A DNA stretch of 64,000 nt, from the NCBI RefSeq assembly GCF_011170125.1, contig NZ_BLLN01000003.1, positions 1,240,001 through 1,304,000 on the forward strand, written 5' to 3'. This stretch comes from Streptomyces diastaticus subsp. diastaticus. GTDB lineage: Bacteria > Actinomycetota > Actinomycetes > Streptomycetales > Streptomycetaceae. The translations under genes and the position numbers were made by a program. Of the stretch, positions 53,892-63,016 are shown one piece after another. The notes under the pieces were generated by a model. It was given only the letters and a program-made list of their open reading frames with translations, was not told the origin of the DNA and did no database searches. The stretch's first letter is position 1. Each line of letters opens with the position of its first letter.

Positions 53892-54929
53892 GGCGCCGGC
53901 CGGGCCTCACACCACGCCACGCGGGGCGGTGGGCGCGGCGGGGCGGGTGGGCGAAGCGGTTCGCCGGTCCCGCCCTTGCCGCCTCTCCACGCCGACGGGG
54001 CCGCTGGACCGGCGGGGAAGGCCGCGGGCGGTCACCGGGAGGGTGAGGGCCGCGGGCGATCAGGCCGATGCCGGCCCCCGACGGCCGCGGTGGTGTTCGC
54101 GGCGGCCGACCTCGTAGCCGCCTCCCGCCTCGGCCGAGACCGAGGGGGGACCAGACCGGGCCGGACGACGACGAACGTGTTGTCGAGGTGTCCAGGTCGC
54201 CGACCAGCAGAAGCGACGCGTCCTCGGACGGGGCCTCGACGTGGTCGCCGTGCGCGCTCTCGGCGCGGTAGTACGGGAGCCCTCATCGCCCTGTTCCCGT
54301 TCCACCGGCCGGCATGGTGGCGGACACGGGACATCGAGGGCTGACCCGCCCGGCAGGTCAGGCCCCGCCGGGTGCGTGGGCAGAGGCTTCTGACGCTCGC
54401 CCCGTGCCAACCGCGCCCCGCGTCCCCAAGCCAGCACACCGGCCTTGCCCGCGCAGGGCCGTCCCGCCGGGCCGGCGGGCGACGGCCGGCCCGGCGTCGC
54501 CGACCCGGCCACGACACACGACCTCGGCAGGGAGCCGGCGGTTGCCGCCCCCACCGTCGCCGGCGCGCGGGGGAGCGGTGGCGGCCTCGACGGGCCGGCC
54601 GCGATCCGCGCACGTCGCTCCGCCGGCCGCCGGCCGCCGAACGGTCCGGCGCCGGGCCGCGCCAGGCGTTCGGGCACGAGGTTCAGCGGCGCGCCGGGCG
54701 GCACGATCCGGCCGAACCGAGGGGACGACCCACGTGGGGCCCGCACGCTGCCCTCGCTGTCCCCCACGGTGACCACGACCGCCTCATGGACCTCCGCCGG
54801 GCCGCCTCCGGCCGGCCGGTTCCCGGCCTCCCGAGGGTGGCCGGCCGAGCCTCCACGCGTCGCTCGCCGGCACCTCGCGAGGCCGACCGCGGCGGGACAG
54901 GTGGTGATCCGGCCGCCGTGCGGTGCCGC
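53892..54929. other. 1-kb gene-free stretch, possibly decayed coding sequence
   Basis: No frame in these 1038 bp gives a protein with recognisable motifs or the expected codon bias over its length. On the minus strand, short stretches do look protein-like in different frames: around 54300-54180 one frame reads 'YYRAESAHGDHVEAP' and 'EDASLLLVGDLDTSTT', and around 54780-54680 another reads 'VTVGDSEGS' and 'GAPLNLVPERLA'. This pattern suggests one or two dead genes. It is the place where a fourth subunit of the SMC operon would be expected. Confidence 0.5.
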
Positions 54930-55652
54930 TCAGGAAGAGTGGGTCAACTCCCGGCTCCGCTCCGAGCCTTGAGTGCCGGAGCGTTCCGCCGTGCCGATCC
55001 GGCGGGCCGCGGCCCTCACGCCGGAGCCGCCTCCGGACCGGGCACAGGCGCCGCGGTCCACCCCGGGGGCGTCACCCGCCGGCTCGCCCCCGCGCTCTGG
55101 ACCCTTGCCCGCGCGCTCCGGTGCCGGGACCGGGTCACCGCCGTCCCGCCCGCGCCGCTCCCCGTCGGAGGCCGCGGACCGCGTGCCCGCCGACGGGTCG
55201 GGTATCCGGACGCCGGAGCGGGCCGCCCGCCGGGCCGCGCGGCGCTCCCGGCGGCGTTCGCGGCGCAGCTCCCGGGCCGTGCTGCCCGGTGCCGAGACCA
55301 CGCCGTGCCGCTGGTTCCACACCTGGCGGGTGACCCAGACGTCCAGCACCGCCCAGGTCGCCGCGATGGTGCTGGCCACGCCGCTGAGCACCATCGGGAA
55401 GGCCAGCCAGGACTCCGCCAGCGTGGCCAGGAAGGCGACCATCGCCTGTATCAGCGTCAGCGCCACGATGAGCACCGCGCGCACCGCCGCCGTACGCACC
55501 GGATCGGGCATCCGGGGGCGCACCGCGGGCTCCTCCACCCACAGCGGCGGCCGGTCCGGCTGTCCGCTCCCCTCCGCCCGGCGCGGTCCGGGCACCCGCC
55601 CGCCCGGCTCGCCCCGCTCCGCCGAAGTCCTCCGACGCTCCGCCGTCGCCAT
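54930..55652 (-). CDS. Membrane protein with two helices and charged tails
   Basis: A 240-aa protein. Helices at about 55-80 ('AVLIVALTLIQAMVAFLATL') and 84-107 ('WLAFPMVLSGVASTIAATWA') are followed by 'LDVWVTRQVWNQRHGVVSAP' and a very Arg-rich segment (RRERRRERRAARRAARS). The last 90 residues are low-complexity. ATG 55652 was preferred over an in-frame start at 55718. It is divergent from the conservon operon, 502 bp away; a role with it is not evident. Confidence 0.7.
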   Translation of the reverse strand: MATAERRRTSAERGEPGGRVPGPRRAEGSGQPDRPPLWVEEPAVRPRMPDPVRTAAVRAVLIVALTLIQAMVAFLATLAESWLAFPMVLSGVASTIAATWAVLDVWVTRQVWNQRHGVVSAPGSTARELRRERRRERRAARRAARSGVRIPDPSAGTRSAASDGERRGRDGGDPVPAPERAGKGPERGGEPAGDAPGVDRGACARSGGGSGVRAAARRIGTAERSGTQGSERSRELTHSS

Positions 55653-56154
55653 CAGTCCGTCACTCCCCGCCTGCCTTGCCGTCAGCCGACCGGCGTCGGG
55701 CCGAACCCGCGCCGTCATCAGTCTGGCTGCCCGCCTTCGTCCGCTTTACGCCGCCGCCGTCGAGATCCGGCGGCCGCCGGTCCGCGCCGGCGCACCCCTC
55801 CCGTACCAACTCCGCACACCGCGTACACGACTCGTACAGAAGGACGCGCGGAGCACTCCGATGATTCCCGATCCGGCGGGTGAGATGTCGGAAGTGACCA
55901 GGGAGATGCCCGGAATCGGCCGGTCCGGGCGGCGGCCGGCCCGTGTCCGGGGGACTCACCCGACCGTCGGAGAACGGCCCACCGGTCACGCCGACGTCGC
56001 CGAACGGCGGGAACCGGCCGCCGCCGCCCGGTCCCGGGCGGAAAACCTCCCCGACGCCTCTTCGATCACCCCTGTGTCAGTAGTAGGCTCGCGCCGCTTG
56101 TTGACGCACGGATGTGCACCCCGGACACCAGCGGGGGACGGACTGGGGGAGGCC
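55653..56154 (+). promoter_or_regulatory. Divergent region upstream of the conservon
   Basis: 502 bp with no gene. For the conservon, TTCGAT (56061-56066) and TAGGCT (56084-56089) are 17 bp apart, a weak -35 with a good -10; the transcript would have a leader of about 60 nt. The reverse-strand promoter for the membrane protein is not clear. Confidence 0.45.
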
Positions 56155-58776
56155 ATGCGCTTTCGCGGCAGGACGATCCGGCGGAAGATCGTGGCGCTGC
56201 TGCTCGTGCCGCTGGTCTCCCTCACCGCGATCTGGGGATTCGCCACCGTGCTGACCGGGCGGGAGGCCGCCGAGATCCTCGAGATCGGCGAGGCCGACGA
56301 CCGGGTCGGGCGACCCGTCGAGGAAGCCGCCCGGGTACTCCAGGACGAACGGCGCAGAACCCTCGTCCACCTCGCCGACCCGCGCGCCTCGGCCGCCCTC
56401 GGCGATCTGCGCCGCGCCCGGACCGTCACCGACCGGGCACTGGCCCGCGTCCGGGCCGGAGCCGAGGACGCCGACGCGACCGGAGGGCTCAGCGCCGACT
56501 CCCGGCGGCGGCTCACCGCCCTCCTCGAGTCCTTCGAGGGGATCACCACCCTGCGCCGTTCCGTCGAGGACAACACGGTCACCCGCACCGCCGCCCTCGA
56601 CCTCTACAACCGCCTCGTGGACCCCTGCTTCGTCTTCCTGACCCACCTGCCGGCCCTCAAGGACGTCGCACTCGACAAGCAGAACCGCGCCCTGGTCAAC
56701 GTCGCCCGCGCCCGCGACCTGCTCTCCCGCGAGGACGCCCTGGTCGCCTCCGCACTCGTCGGCGAACGCCTCGACAAGGCCGACCTCCGCCAGGTGTCGG
56801 ACCTCCTGGCCCAGCGCACCCTCCTCTACGAGATCAGCCTCCCGCTCCTCCCGGACGACGAACGCGCCCGCTACGAGCGGTACTGGCAGGGCCCCGAGAC
56901 CGCACCCCTGCGCGACCTGGAGACCTCCGTCGCCGCCGCCGCGCCCGGGCCGCCGCACGGCGTGACCGCCAAGAGCTGGGACACGGCCGCGGTGAAGGTC
57001 CTCGACGGCCTCGCCGAGCGCGGCAGCGCAGCGGCCGACCGCTACGAGGAACGCGTGCGGCCCGTCGCCGTCGGCATCCTGGTCCAGGCCGGAGCCACCG
57101 CCGTCCTCGGCTTCGCCGCCCTCCTGCTCTCGCTCTACCTCTCCGTCCGCATCGGCCGCAGCCTCATCCGCGCCCTCTCCCGGCTGCGCCACCAGGCCCA
57201 CGAGGCCTCCGGCGTGCGCCTGCCGTCGGTGCAGCGCCGGCTGGCCGCGGGTGAGCAGGTCGACGTCGACACCGAGGCGCCCCGGCTGGAGTACGACAAG
57301 AACGAGATCGGCCAGGTCGGGCAAGCCCTCAACACCCTCCAGCGCGCCGCCGTCGAAGGCGCCGTCAAGCAGGCCCAGATGCGGCGCGGGGTCTCGGAGG
57401 TCTTCGTCAACCTCGCCCGCCGCAGCCAGGTCCTCCTGCACAAGCAGCTCACCCTGCTGGACACCATGGAGCGGCGCACCGAGGACTCCGAGGAACTGGC
57501 CGACCTCTTCCGCCTGGACCACCTCACCACCCGCATGCGCCGCCACGCCGAGGGCCTGGTGATCCTCTCCGGCGCCGCGCCCTCCCGGCAGTGGCGGCGC
57601 CCGGTCCAGCTCATGGACGTCGTCCGCGCCTCCGTCGCCGAGGTCGAGGACTACGAGCGCATCGAGGTCCGCCGGCTGCCGAAGATCGCGGTGACCGGCC
57701 CCGCCGTCGCCGACCTCACCCACCTCACGGCGGAACTCCTGGAGAACGCCACCGTCTTCTCACCCCCGCACACCGCGGTCCAGGTGCACGGCGAGTCCGT
57801 CGCCAACGGCTTCACCCTGGAGATCCACGACCGGGGTCTCGGTATGGCCCCGGACGTCCTCCTCGACGCCAACCTCCGCCTCGCCGAGACCCCCGACTTC
57901 GAACTCTCCGACACCGACAGGCTGGGCCTGTTCGTGGTGAGCCGCCTCGCGCAGCGCCAGAACATCCGGGTCTCCCTCCAGAAGTCGCCGTACGGGGGCA
58001 CGACCGCCGTCGTCTTCATCCCGGACGCCCTGCTCATCGAGACCGACGGCGAACCGTCCGGCTCCACCGACGGCCGCGGCCTGGCCCTCGACGGCCTCGG
58101 CAACGGTGCGCGGGGCCCCGGCCGCCCCGCCCTGACCCGTATCCCCACCTCCCGTCCGCCCGCGAACCGGCCCTTCCCCGACGGACCGGTCGAGCTGGAG
58201 GCCCCGGCCGGCACTCCGGGCCTGGACGACGAGGACTTCCCCGGCGCCCTCCGCGACGAGGACAGCGAACCGGGCGTCTTCCGGCCCCGGCGTCCGCTGG
58301 CCCCCGCGGCCGACCCCCGCGACCAGCATCAGCAGGCCGACGACGACGGGGCTCGGGACGCCCGGCCGGGCGGACCGTCACCCTCCGGTACGGGCCCCGC
58401 GCCGCTGCCCCGCCGCCGCACCCCGAAGCTGGTCAGCTCGCACGGCCGCACCGTCGCCCACGGCACGCGCGAAGAAGCGGCACAGGACCCGGAGAACCGG
58501 GGCGGCCCGCACGGAGAGGCCGCCTCCCGGGCGCCCGGGGCCGGTCCGGCGGCGCTGCCGCGCAGGGTCCGGCAGGCCAGTCTCGCCCCCCAGCTCAAGG
58601 ACACCCGCGGGAGCGCCGCGGACGACCGCGGCCAGGACGCCGCCCCCGACACCGAACGCGACGCCGAACAGGTCCGCAGCCGCATGGCCTCGCTCCAGCG
58701 GGGCTGGCAGCGCGGCCGCGACGAGAACGCGGGCCCCACAGCACCACGAACGACACCCGAGGGAGACGGTCGATGA
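56155..58776 (+). CDS. cvnA: Conservon sensor histidine kinase-like protein
   Basis: An 873-aa membrane sensor. Helix 1 (13-33) and helix 2 (about 305-333) flank an extracytoplasmic nitrate/nitrite-sensing (NIT-type) helical domain. A HAMP-like linker, a dimerisation segment ('RRGVSEVFVNLARRSQVLLH') and an HATPase domain follow ('AELLENATVFSPPHTAVQVH' N box, 'IHDRGLGMAPDVLL' G box, 'DRLGLFVVSRLAQRQ'). There is no typical H-box His-Glu pair, as in CvnA proteins. The last 200 residues are Pro/Arg-rich and disordered. ATG 56155 after GGGGGA. It overlaps cvnB by 4 bp. Confidence 0.93.
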   Translation: MRFRGRTIRRKIVALLLVPLVSLTAIWGFATVLTGREAAEILEIGEADDRVGRPVEEAARVLQDERRRTLVHLADPRASAALGDLRRARTVTDRALARVRAGAEDADATGGLSADSRRRLTALLESFEGITTLRRSVEDNTVTRTAALDLYNRLVDPCFVFLTHLPALKDVALDKQNRALVNVARARDLLSREDALVASALVGERLDKADLRQVSDLLAQRTLLYEISLPLLPDDERARYERYWQGPETAPLRDLETSVAAAAPGPPHGVTAKSWDTAAVKVLDGLAERGSAAADRYEERVRPVAVGILVQAGATAVLGFAALLLSLYLSVRIGRSLIRALSRLRHQAHEASGVRLPSVQRRLAAGEQVDVDTEAPRLEYDKNEIGQVGQALNTLQRAAVEGAVKQAQMRRGVSEVFVNLARRSQVLLHKQLTLLDTMERRTEDSEELADLFRLDHLTTRMRRHAEGLVILSGAAPSRQWRRPVQLMDVVRASVAEVEDYERIEVRRLPKIAVTGPAVADLTHLTAELLENATVFSPPHTAVQVHGESVANGFTLEIHDRGLGMAPDVLLDANLRLAETPDFELSDTDRLGLFVVSRLAQRQNIRVSLQKSPYGGTTAVVFIPDALLIETDGEPSGSTDGRGLALDGLGNGARGPGRPALTRIPTSRPPANRPFPDGPVELEAPAGTPGLDDEDFPGALRDEDSEPGVFRPRRPLAPAADPRDQHQQADDDGARDARPGGPSPSGTGPAPLPRRRTPKLVSSHGRTVAHGTREEAAQDPENRGGPHGEAASRAPGAGPAALPRRVRQASLAPQLKDTRGSAADDRGQDAAPDTERDAEQVRSRMASLQRGWQRGRDENAGPTAPRTTPEGDGR

Positions 58777-59204
58777 CCGCATCGAAGACCGCCGCGCACA
58801 CCACCGGTTCCGGGGAGCTGAACTGGCTCCTCGACGACCTGGTCAACAGGGTCGCGGGCATCCGCAAGGTCCTGGTCCTGTCCGGCGACGGGCTGCCCAC
58901 CGGGGTCTCCCAGGATCTGACCCGCGAGGACAGCGAACACCTGGCCGCCGTCGCCTCCGGCTTCCACAGCCTGGCCAAGGGCGTCGGCCGGCACTTCGAC
59001 GCGGGCCGGGTCCGGCAGACCGTCGTCGAACTCGACGAGGCGTTCCTCTTCGTCACCGCCGCCGGCGACGGAAGCTGCCTCGCCGTCCTCGCCGACTCCG
59101 ACTCCGACGTGGGCCTCGTCGCGTACGAGATGACGTTGCTGGTCAAGCGGGTCGGCGTGCATCTGGGCAGCGCGCCGCGCACGGATCTGCCCGCGGGCGG
59201 GTAG
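58773..59204 (+). CDS. cvnB: Roadblock/LC7-domain protein of the conservon
   Basis: A 143-aa MglB-like protein: 'LNWLLDDLVNRVAGIRKVLV', 'SGDGLPTGVSQDLTREDSEH' and 'DSDVGLVAYEMTLLVKRVG' make one roadblock domain. In conservons it is thought to act on the CvnD GTPase and link it to the CvnA sensor at the membrane. ATG overlaps the cvnA stop (ATGA), so translation is coupled. cvnC starts 10 bp on. Confidence 0.95.
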   Translation: MTASKTAAHTTGSGELNWLLDDLVNRVAGIRKVLVLSGDGLPTGVSQDLTREDSEHLAAVASGFHSLAKGVGRHFDAGRVRQTVVELDEAFLFVTAAGDGSCLAVLADSDSDVGLVAYEMTLLVKRVGVHLGSAPRTDLPAGG

Positions 59205-59214
59205 TGAACCGGTC

Positions 59215-59610
59215 ATGAGCGAAGACGGGAACGGGGCGCACCGCTGGTTCGACGACGACGCCGGACCGGTGGTCCGCCCGTACGCCATGACCCGGGGCCG
59301 GACCACCGGCGCCGGCCAGCACCGCCTGGACCTCATCGCGCTCGTCGTCGCGGAGCCGCGCGCCGACGACCCGGAGGGGAACCGCACTCTGTCGCCCGAG
59401 CACGTCGACATCGTGGCGCTGTGCCGTACGGCGCCCCAGTCGGTGGCGGAACTCGCCGCCGAGCTGGACCTGCCGGTCGGTGTCGTCCGGGTCCTGATCG
59501 GTGACCTCGTGGAGGAGGAGTTCGTGCACGTGAACCGGCCGGTGCCGCCGGCGGAACTGCCCGACGAAAGCATTCTGCGCGAGGTGATCAGCGGGCTGCG
59601 CGCCCTCTGA
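59215..59610 (+). CDS. cvnC: DUF742 protein of the conservon
   Basis: A 131-aa protein with 'VRPYAMTRGRTTGAGQHRLD' near the start and a winged-helix-like end ('SVAELAAELDLPVGVVRVLI', 'GDLVEEEFVHVNRP'). DUF742 members occur almost only as the third gene of conservons and probably bind partner proteins, not DNA. ATG 59215 lies 10 bp after cvnB. Confidence 0.94.
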   Translation: MSEDGNGAHRWFDDDAGPVVRPYAMTRGRTTGAGQHRLDLIALVVAEPRADDPEGNRTLSPEHVDIVALCRTAPQSVAELAAELDLPVGVVRVLIGDLVEEEFVHVNRPVPPAELPDESILREVISGLRAL

Positions 59611-59648
59611 CCCCCGGTCGGCGGACGACCCTGCCACCGGAGCACGGC

Positions 59649-59686
59649 GCGCCGCCCGCCCCCCTTCCCCGGGGTGCGGGCGGCGC
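59649..59686 (+). terminator. Hairpin inside the conservon, between cvnC and cvnD
   Basis: GCGCCGCCCGC (59649-59659) pairs with GCGGGCGGCGC (59676-59686), with CCCC and GGGG stacking inside. It sits in the 151-bp gap between cvnC and cvnD, unusually wide for this operon type, and could reduce read-through so that CvnD is made at a different level. Confidence 0.65.
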
Positions 59687-59761
59687 CCCCTCCGCCGCCG
59701 GACGCCGGCGCACCGTCGGCCCCACCCCCGAGAGATCAGCGAAAGCAGGAGACGAGACCCC

Positions 59762-60367
59762 ATGAAGTCCGGGCGTTCACCGCGGGAGAAGGCCCCCGTC
59801 GAGCCGGTCACCCTGAAGATCCTGGTGGCCGGGGGGTTCGGCGTCGGCAAGACCACCCTGGTGGCGGCGGTCAGCGAGATCAGGCCGCTGCGGACCGAGG
59901 AGACCCTGAGTGAGGCGGGCCGCCCCGTCGACGACACCGGCGGGGTGGAGGCCAAGCACACCACCACGGTCGCCATGGACTTCGGCCGCATCACGCTCCG
60001 CGAGGACCTCACGCTCTACCTCTTCGGAACCCCCGGGCAGGACCGGTTCTGGTTCCTCTGGGACGAGTTGGCGCAGGGGGCCCTCGGCGCCGTCGTCCTC
60101 GCCGACACCCGCCGCCTCCAGGACAGCTTCGCCGCCGTCGACTACTTCGAGCGCCGCGGCATCCCCTTCGTCGTCGGCGTCAACTGCTTCGACGAGGCCG
60201 ACCCCTACCCGGCCGAGGACATCCGCACCGCTCTCGACCTGGACGCGGGCGTTCCCCTGGTCCTCTGCGACGCCCGCGAGCGTGCTTCCGCCAAGGGCGT
60301 CCTCATCGAGGTCGTCGAACACGCCGTGGCTCGCGCCGCCGCACCCCGGAAGAGCGCGCCGCACTGA
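59762..60367 (+). CDS. cvnD: Conservon Ras-like GTPase
   Basis: A 201-aa small GTPase. The P-loop is 'AGGFGVGKTTLVAAVSEI' (about residues 24-41), 'KHTTTVAMDFGRI' is the switch I Thr, 'LFGTPGQDRFWFLWDELAQG' holds the D/T-P-G-Q switch II and 'VVGVNCFDEADPYP' stands for the N-K-x-D guanine site, here N-C-F-D as usual for CvnD/Rup proteins. It should cycle at the membrane with CvnB. ATG 59762 follows GCAGGAGA. Confidence 0.95.
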   Translation: MKSGRSPREKAPVEPVTLKILVAGGFGVGKTTLVAAVSEIRPLRTEETLSEAGRPVDDTGGVEAKHTTTVAMDFGRITLREDLTLYLFGTPGQDRFWFLWDELAQGALGAVVLADTRRLQDSFAAVDYFERRGIPFVVGVNCFDEADPYPAEDIRTALDLDAGVPLVLCDARERASAKGVLIEVVEHAVARAAAPRKSAPH

Positions 60368-60392
60368 CCGGGCACACCGCCGGCGGACGCGC

Positions 60393-60420
60393 CCCGCACC
60401 CTCGCCGACCGGGGTGCGGG
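60393..60420. terminator. Terminator after cvnD
   Basis: CCCGCACCC (60393-60401) pairs with GGGTGCGGG (60412-60420) around a 10-nt loop, 26 bp after the cvnD stop. The DUF962 gene ends about 70 bp further on the other strand. Confidence 0.7.
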
Positions 60421-60488
60421 CCGCGTGCCGGGGAAGTGTTCTCCCGCCCCGGCGAGCCGTCAGGACGCGGTGCCGTCACCTCCGCCGG

Positions 60489-60836
60489 TCAGCCGTTCTC
60501 CGCGAGCCACTTCCGGGCCGTCTCGGCCAGCTCGTGGTCCCGCCCCGCCAGCATCGTCCGGATCATCTGCGCGTCGCCGCGCAACGACCAGGCGGGGTGC
60601 CCGAAGGTCGCCGGGTTGTTCCCCTCTATGAGGAAGTGCGCGGGCCAGGCCGTGCCGTACCCGATCAGCGGCAGCGCCGCCAGGTACCGCTTGCGCCCGC
60701 GGGCCAGCCCGTAGGCGCTGAGCGCCAGCCCGGTCAGGGTCCCGGTGAGGTGCACCCACCGCGTCGCCGCCTTGGAGTGCATCGCCACGTAGTAGGGCCA
60801 GAATTCCTCGTACGTCTCAAAGGTCCGTCGGTCCAT
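60489..60836 (-). CDS. DUF962 (Mpo1-like) small membrane protein
   Basis: A 115-aa protein. 'EFWPYYVAMHSKAATRWVHL' and 'WPAHFLIEGNNPATFGHPAW' are the conserved His-containing blocks of the Mpo1/DUF962 family, some members of which are Fe-dependent dioxygenases of 2-hydroxy fatty acids in yeast. Two hydrophobic stretches (about 30-45 and 50-68) suggest membrane attachment. ATG 60836. Bacterial function untested. Confidence 0.9.
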   Translation of the reverse strand: MDRRTFETYEEFWPYYVAMHSKAATRWVHLTGTLTGLALSAYGLARGRKRYLAALPLIGYGTAWPAHFLIEGNNPATFGHPAWSLRGDAQMIRTMLAGRDHELAETARKWLAENG

Positions 60837-60906
60837 GCGGGCACCGTAGCCGCCGCTCCGCCGCCCGGACCAGGTCCGCGACCGGCCGGACGGCGGCGAC
60901 GGGCGC

Positions 60907-61791
60907 TCAGTGGCGGTGGCCGCCGGGCAGCGAACGGCGCTCCACCGGGAAGTCGAAGTAGGTGTCGGGGAAGAGCTCCGGCCGGTGGGTGAAGTGCCAC
61001 CACTCCTCGGGGAGGTTGGTGAACCCCTCGCCCGCCAGTGCCGACCTCAGCAGGTCGCGGTGGGCCCGCTGGGCGCCGGTGACCCGGGGATCGTCGGTGT
61101 GCGAGAGCGTGTCGAAGCAGTCGAACCCGGTGCCCATGTCCACCGAGTTGTCCGGGAACCGCTGGTCGCGAGGGGCGAAGCAGGGCCTCAGAGGCTCACC
61201 GGGGAGGTAGGGCCGGGTGGGCTTCGCGGGCAGCTTCACCAGCGTCAGGTCCACCGTGGAGCCCCGGCTGTGGCCGGACTTCTCCGCGATGTAGCCGTCC
61301 TCGAAGAGCCGGGACTTCTCCACCCGCGGGTAGAACTCCGCCTTCATCCGCTCGTCCGCCACGTCCTCGGCCCAGCGGACGAAGTGGTCGACCGCCCGCT
61401 GGGGCCGGTAGCAGTCGTAGACCTTGAGCGAGTAGCCCTCGCGCAGCAGCCCGCGCTGGGCCCGCTTCAGCGCCTCGGCCGTCGGCCTGGTGACGAGGCA
61501 CATCGGCGCGCGGTAGCCGTCGACCGGCTCGCCGACGAAGTTGTGCGGCGTCGTGTAGCGGATCTCCTGGAGGATCGTCGGCGCCACGTCGGAGAGGGCC
61601 ACGAAGCCGCGCGGCGCCTTCGGCCCGCCGGACGGCGGGGCGTCCGCGACCGGCGCGGCGGTCGCGGGCGAGGCCGTCGCGGCGGCGGTCAGGGCGAGCG
61701 CGGCGGCCGCGAGCGCCGCGCCGAACGCGCGCCGGGCACGGGAGGGGCGCCTGCCCGGGGAGGTACGGCCGTAGGAATCGATTCCTGTCAT
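60907..61791 (-). CDS. Secreted VanX-like D-Ala-D-Ala dipeptidase (M15D)
   Basis: A 294-aa protein with a signal peptide (about 18-46, 'FGAALAAAALALTAAATA'). The zinc site is H174-x6-D181 in 'SGHSRGSTVDLTLV' plus the His of 'EEWWHFTH', whose Glu is the catalytic base. 'IRYTTPHNFVGEPVDGYRAP' and 'VYDCYRPQRAVDHFVRWA' are typical VanX blocks. With a signal peptide it acts outside on wall-derived dipeptides and is not a vancomycin-resistance enzyme; no vanHA genes are near. ATG 61791 begins the signal peptide. Confidence 0.93.
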   Translation of the reverse strand: MTGIDSYGRTSPGRRPSRARRAFGAALAAAALALTAAATASPATAAPVADAPPSGGPKAPRGFVALSDVAPTILQEIRYTTPHNFVGEPVDGYRAPMCLVTRPTAEALKRAQRGLLREGYSLKVYDCYRPQRAVDHFVRWAEDVADERMKAEFYPRVEKSRLFEDGYIAEKSGHSRGSTVDLTLVKLPAKPTRPYLPGEPLRPCFAPRDQRFPDNSVDMGTGFDCFDTLSHTDDPRVTGAQRAHRDLLRSALAGEGFTNLPEEWWHFTHRPELFPDTYFDFPVERRSLPGGHRH

Positions 61792-61951
61792 GCGCCTTTC
61801 ATCTATCAGCTCCTCCCGTCGTGAGGGAAGAGCGACCCGCCGCCCCCGCGCACCGCCACCCCGCCCGCACGCCGCCGGGGGAAGGGCGCCCGCCGCCACC
61901 CCGCACCCGGATCGGCCCGTCGGCGCCCGGCCGCTCCGCTACAGTCCCCGC

Positions 61952-62509
61952 GTGCCTCCCACCACGCCCAGCCCCACACCCACGCCCGTCCCCACCTCAC
62001 AGCCGCCCGTGCCCGGCTCGCACTGCTCGGCCTGCGGCGCGCCCTGCCCGGACCCCCGGGCCGACCGCCGGGTCTGCCCGGCCTGCGGGACGACCGCCTA
62101 CCGCAACCCCCTGCCGGTCGCCGTCGCCCTTCTGCCCGTACGCGACGGCGAGGGCCCGGCGCTGCTCACCGTCGTCCGAGCCATCGCACCGGCGCGCGGC
62201 ACCACGGTCCTGCCCGGCGGCTTCATCGACGGCGACGAGGACTGGCGCCACGCCGTCGTCCGCGAACTGCGCGAGGAGACCGGCGTCCTCGCCGGCCCCG
62301 CCGACGTCACCCTGGCCGACGCGATGAGCTCCGGCGACGGCCACCTCCTCCTCTTCGGCCTCCTCCCCGAGCGCCCCGCCGCGAGCCTGCCCGCCTTCAC
62401 GCCCACCACCGAGACCACCGCCACCCGCCTCCTGCGCGCCCCCGCCGAACTCGGCTTCCCCCTGCACACCCGGGCCGCGGCGGCCTGGTTCGCCGGACGG
62501 TACGGGTGA
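61952..62509 (+). CDS. Nudix hydrolase with N-terminal zinc ribbon
   Basis: A 185-aa protein. 'CSACGAPC' and 'CPACGTT' in the first 60 residues form a zinc ribbon as in NudC-like enzymes. The Nudix box G-x5-E-x7-R-E-L-R-E-E-T-G-V is complete near residue 92-114. It hydrolyses a nucleoside diphosphate derivative; substrate unknown. GTG 61952 is only 6 nt after a -10-like TACAGT (61940-61945), so the message may be leaderless. Confidence 0.85.
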   Translation: MPPTTPSPTPTPVPTSQPPVPGSHCSACGAPCPDPRADRRVCPACGTTAYRNPLPVAVALLPVRDGEGPALLTVVRAIAPARGTTVLPGGFIDGDEDWRHAVVRELREETGVLAGPADVTLADAMSSGDGHLLLFGLLPERPAASLPAFTPTTETTATRLLRAPAELGFPLHTRAAAAWFAGRYG

Positions 62510-62569
62510 GGCCCGCCGCCCGGCCGGAACCCGCTTGCCGCAGCCGCCCCCGCTGCCGGCGGTGAGCCC

Positions 62570-62923
62570 ATGACACACCCGTTCCCGGCCTTCCTCCCCG
62601 GCCTGGAACTCTCCCGTCTCCTCCACGAGGAGGCCGTCCGCCCACTGCGCGACGAGGTCCACCCGGGCCTGCGGCACACGGCCTCCGGGGGTCGGCGACG
62701 GCCCGGAGGCGCTGGGCCCCGACACGCCCCGCTCCGCCGATCACCAGTGGGGTCCACGGCTCCAGCTCTTCCGCACCCCGAGGACGCCGCCCGCCACACC
62801 GCCGCCCTCCACGAGCTGCCGCGAAAGCGGCTGCCGAAGGAGGTGGAGGCCGGCCGGCCCACCGCGCCCTCCCCCACCGGCAGCACGGACCTCCTGACGC
62901 GGCCGGGCGCCCGTACCCACTGA
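62570..62923 (+). pseudogene. Decayed DUF4037 nucleotidyltransferase-like gene
   Basis: The first frame reads 'MTHPFPAFLPGLELSRLLHE' and 'EAVRPLRDEVHPGLRHTA', as at the start of DUF4037 proteins. The expected continuation then appears in another frame at about 62690-62780 ('GPEALGPDTPRSADHQWGP', then 'RLQLF'), and the original frame resumes with 'HPEDAARHTAALHELP'. So at least two frameshifts break it, and the remaining two thirds of a normal 350-aa protein are missing before 63017. I take it as a dead, truncated gene; sequencing error could explain the frameshifts but not the truncation. Confidence 0.8.
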
Positions 62924-63016
62924 ACCGGTGGCGCGCGTTCCCGGCCCGACCGGCGCTCGTGGCGTCGGTGACGCCCGCTCAGGGAGCACCCGGCCTCCCC
63001 GGCGCGAGACGCCGCC

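Noticed and set aside
54060..54776. 238-codon minus-strand frame as a JetD candidate
   Set aside because: No DUF2220/DUF3322 or Toprim-like motifs, Pro/Arg-rich, and protein-like stretches switch frame.
60907..61791. Vancomycin resistance gene vanX
   Set aside because: It has a signal peptide and no vanH/vanA/vanRS neighbours; a secreted wall-dipeptide hydrolase is more likely.
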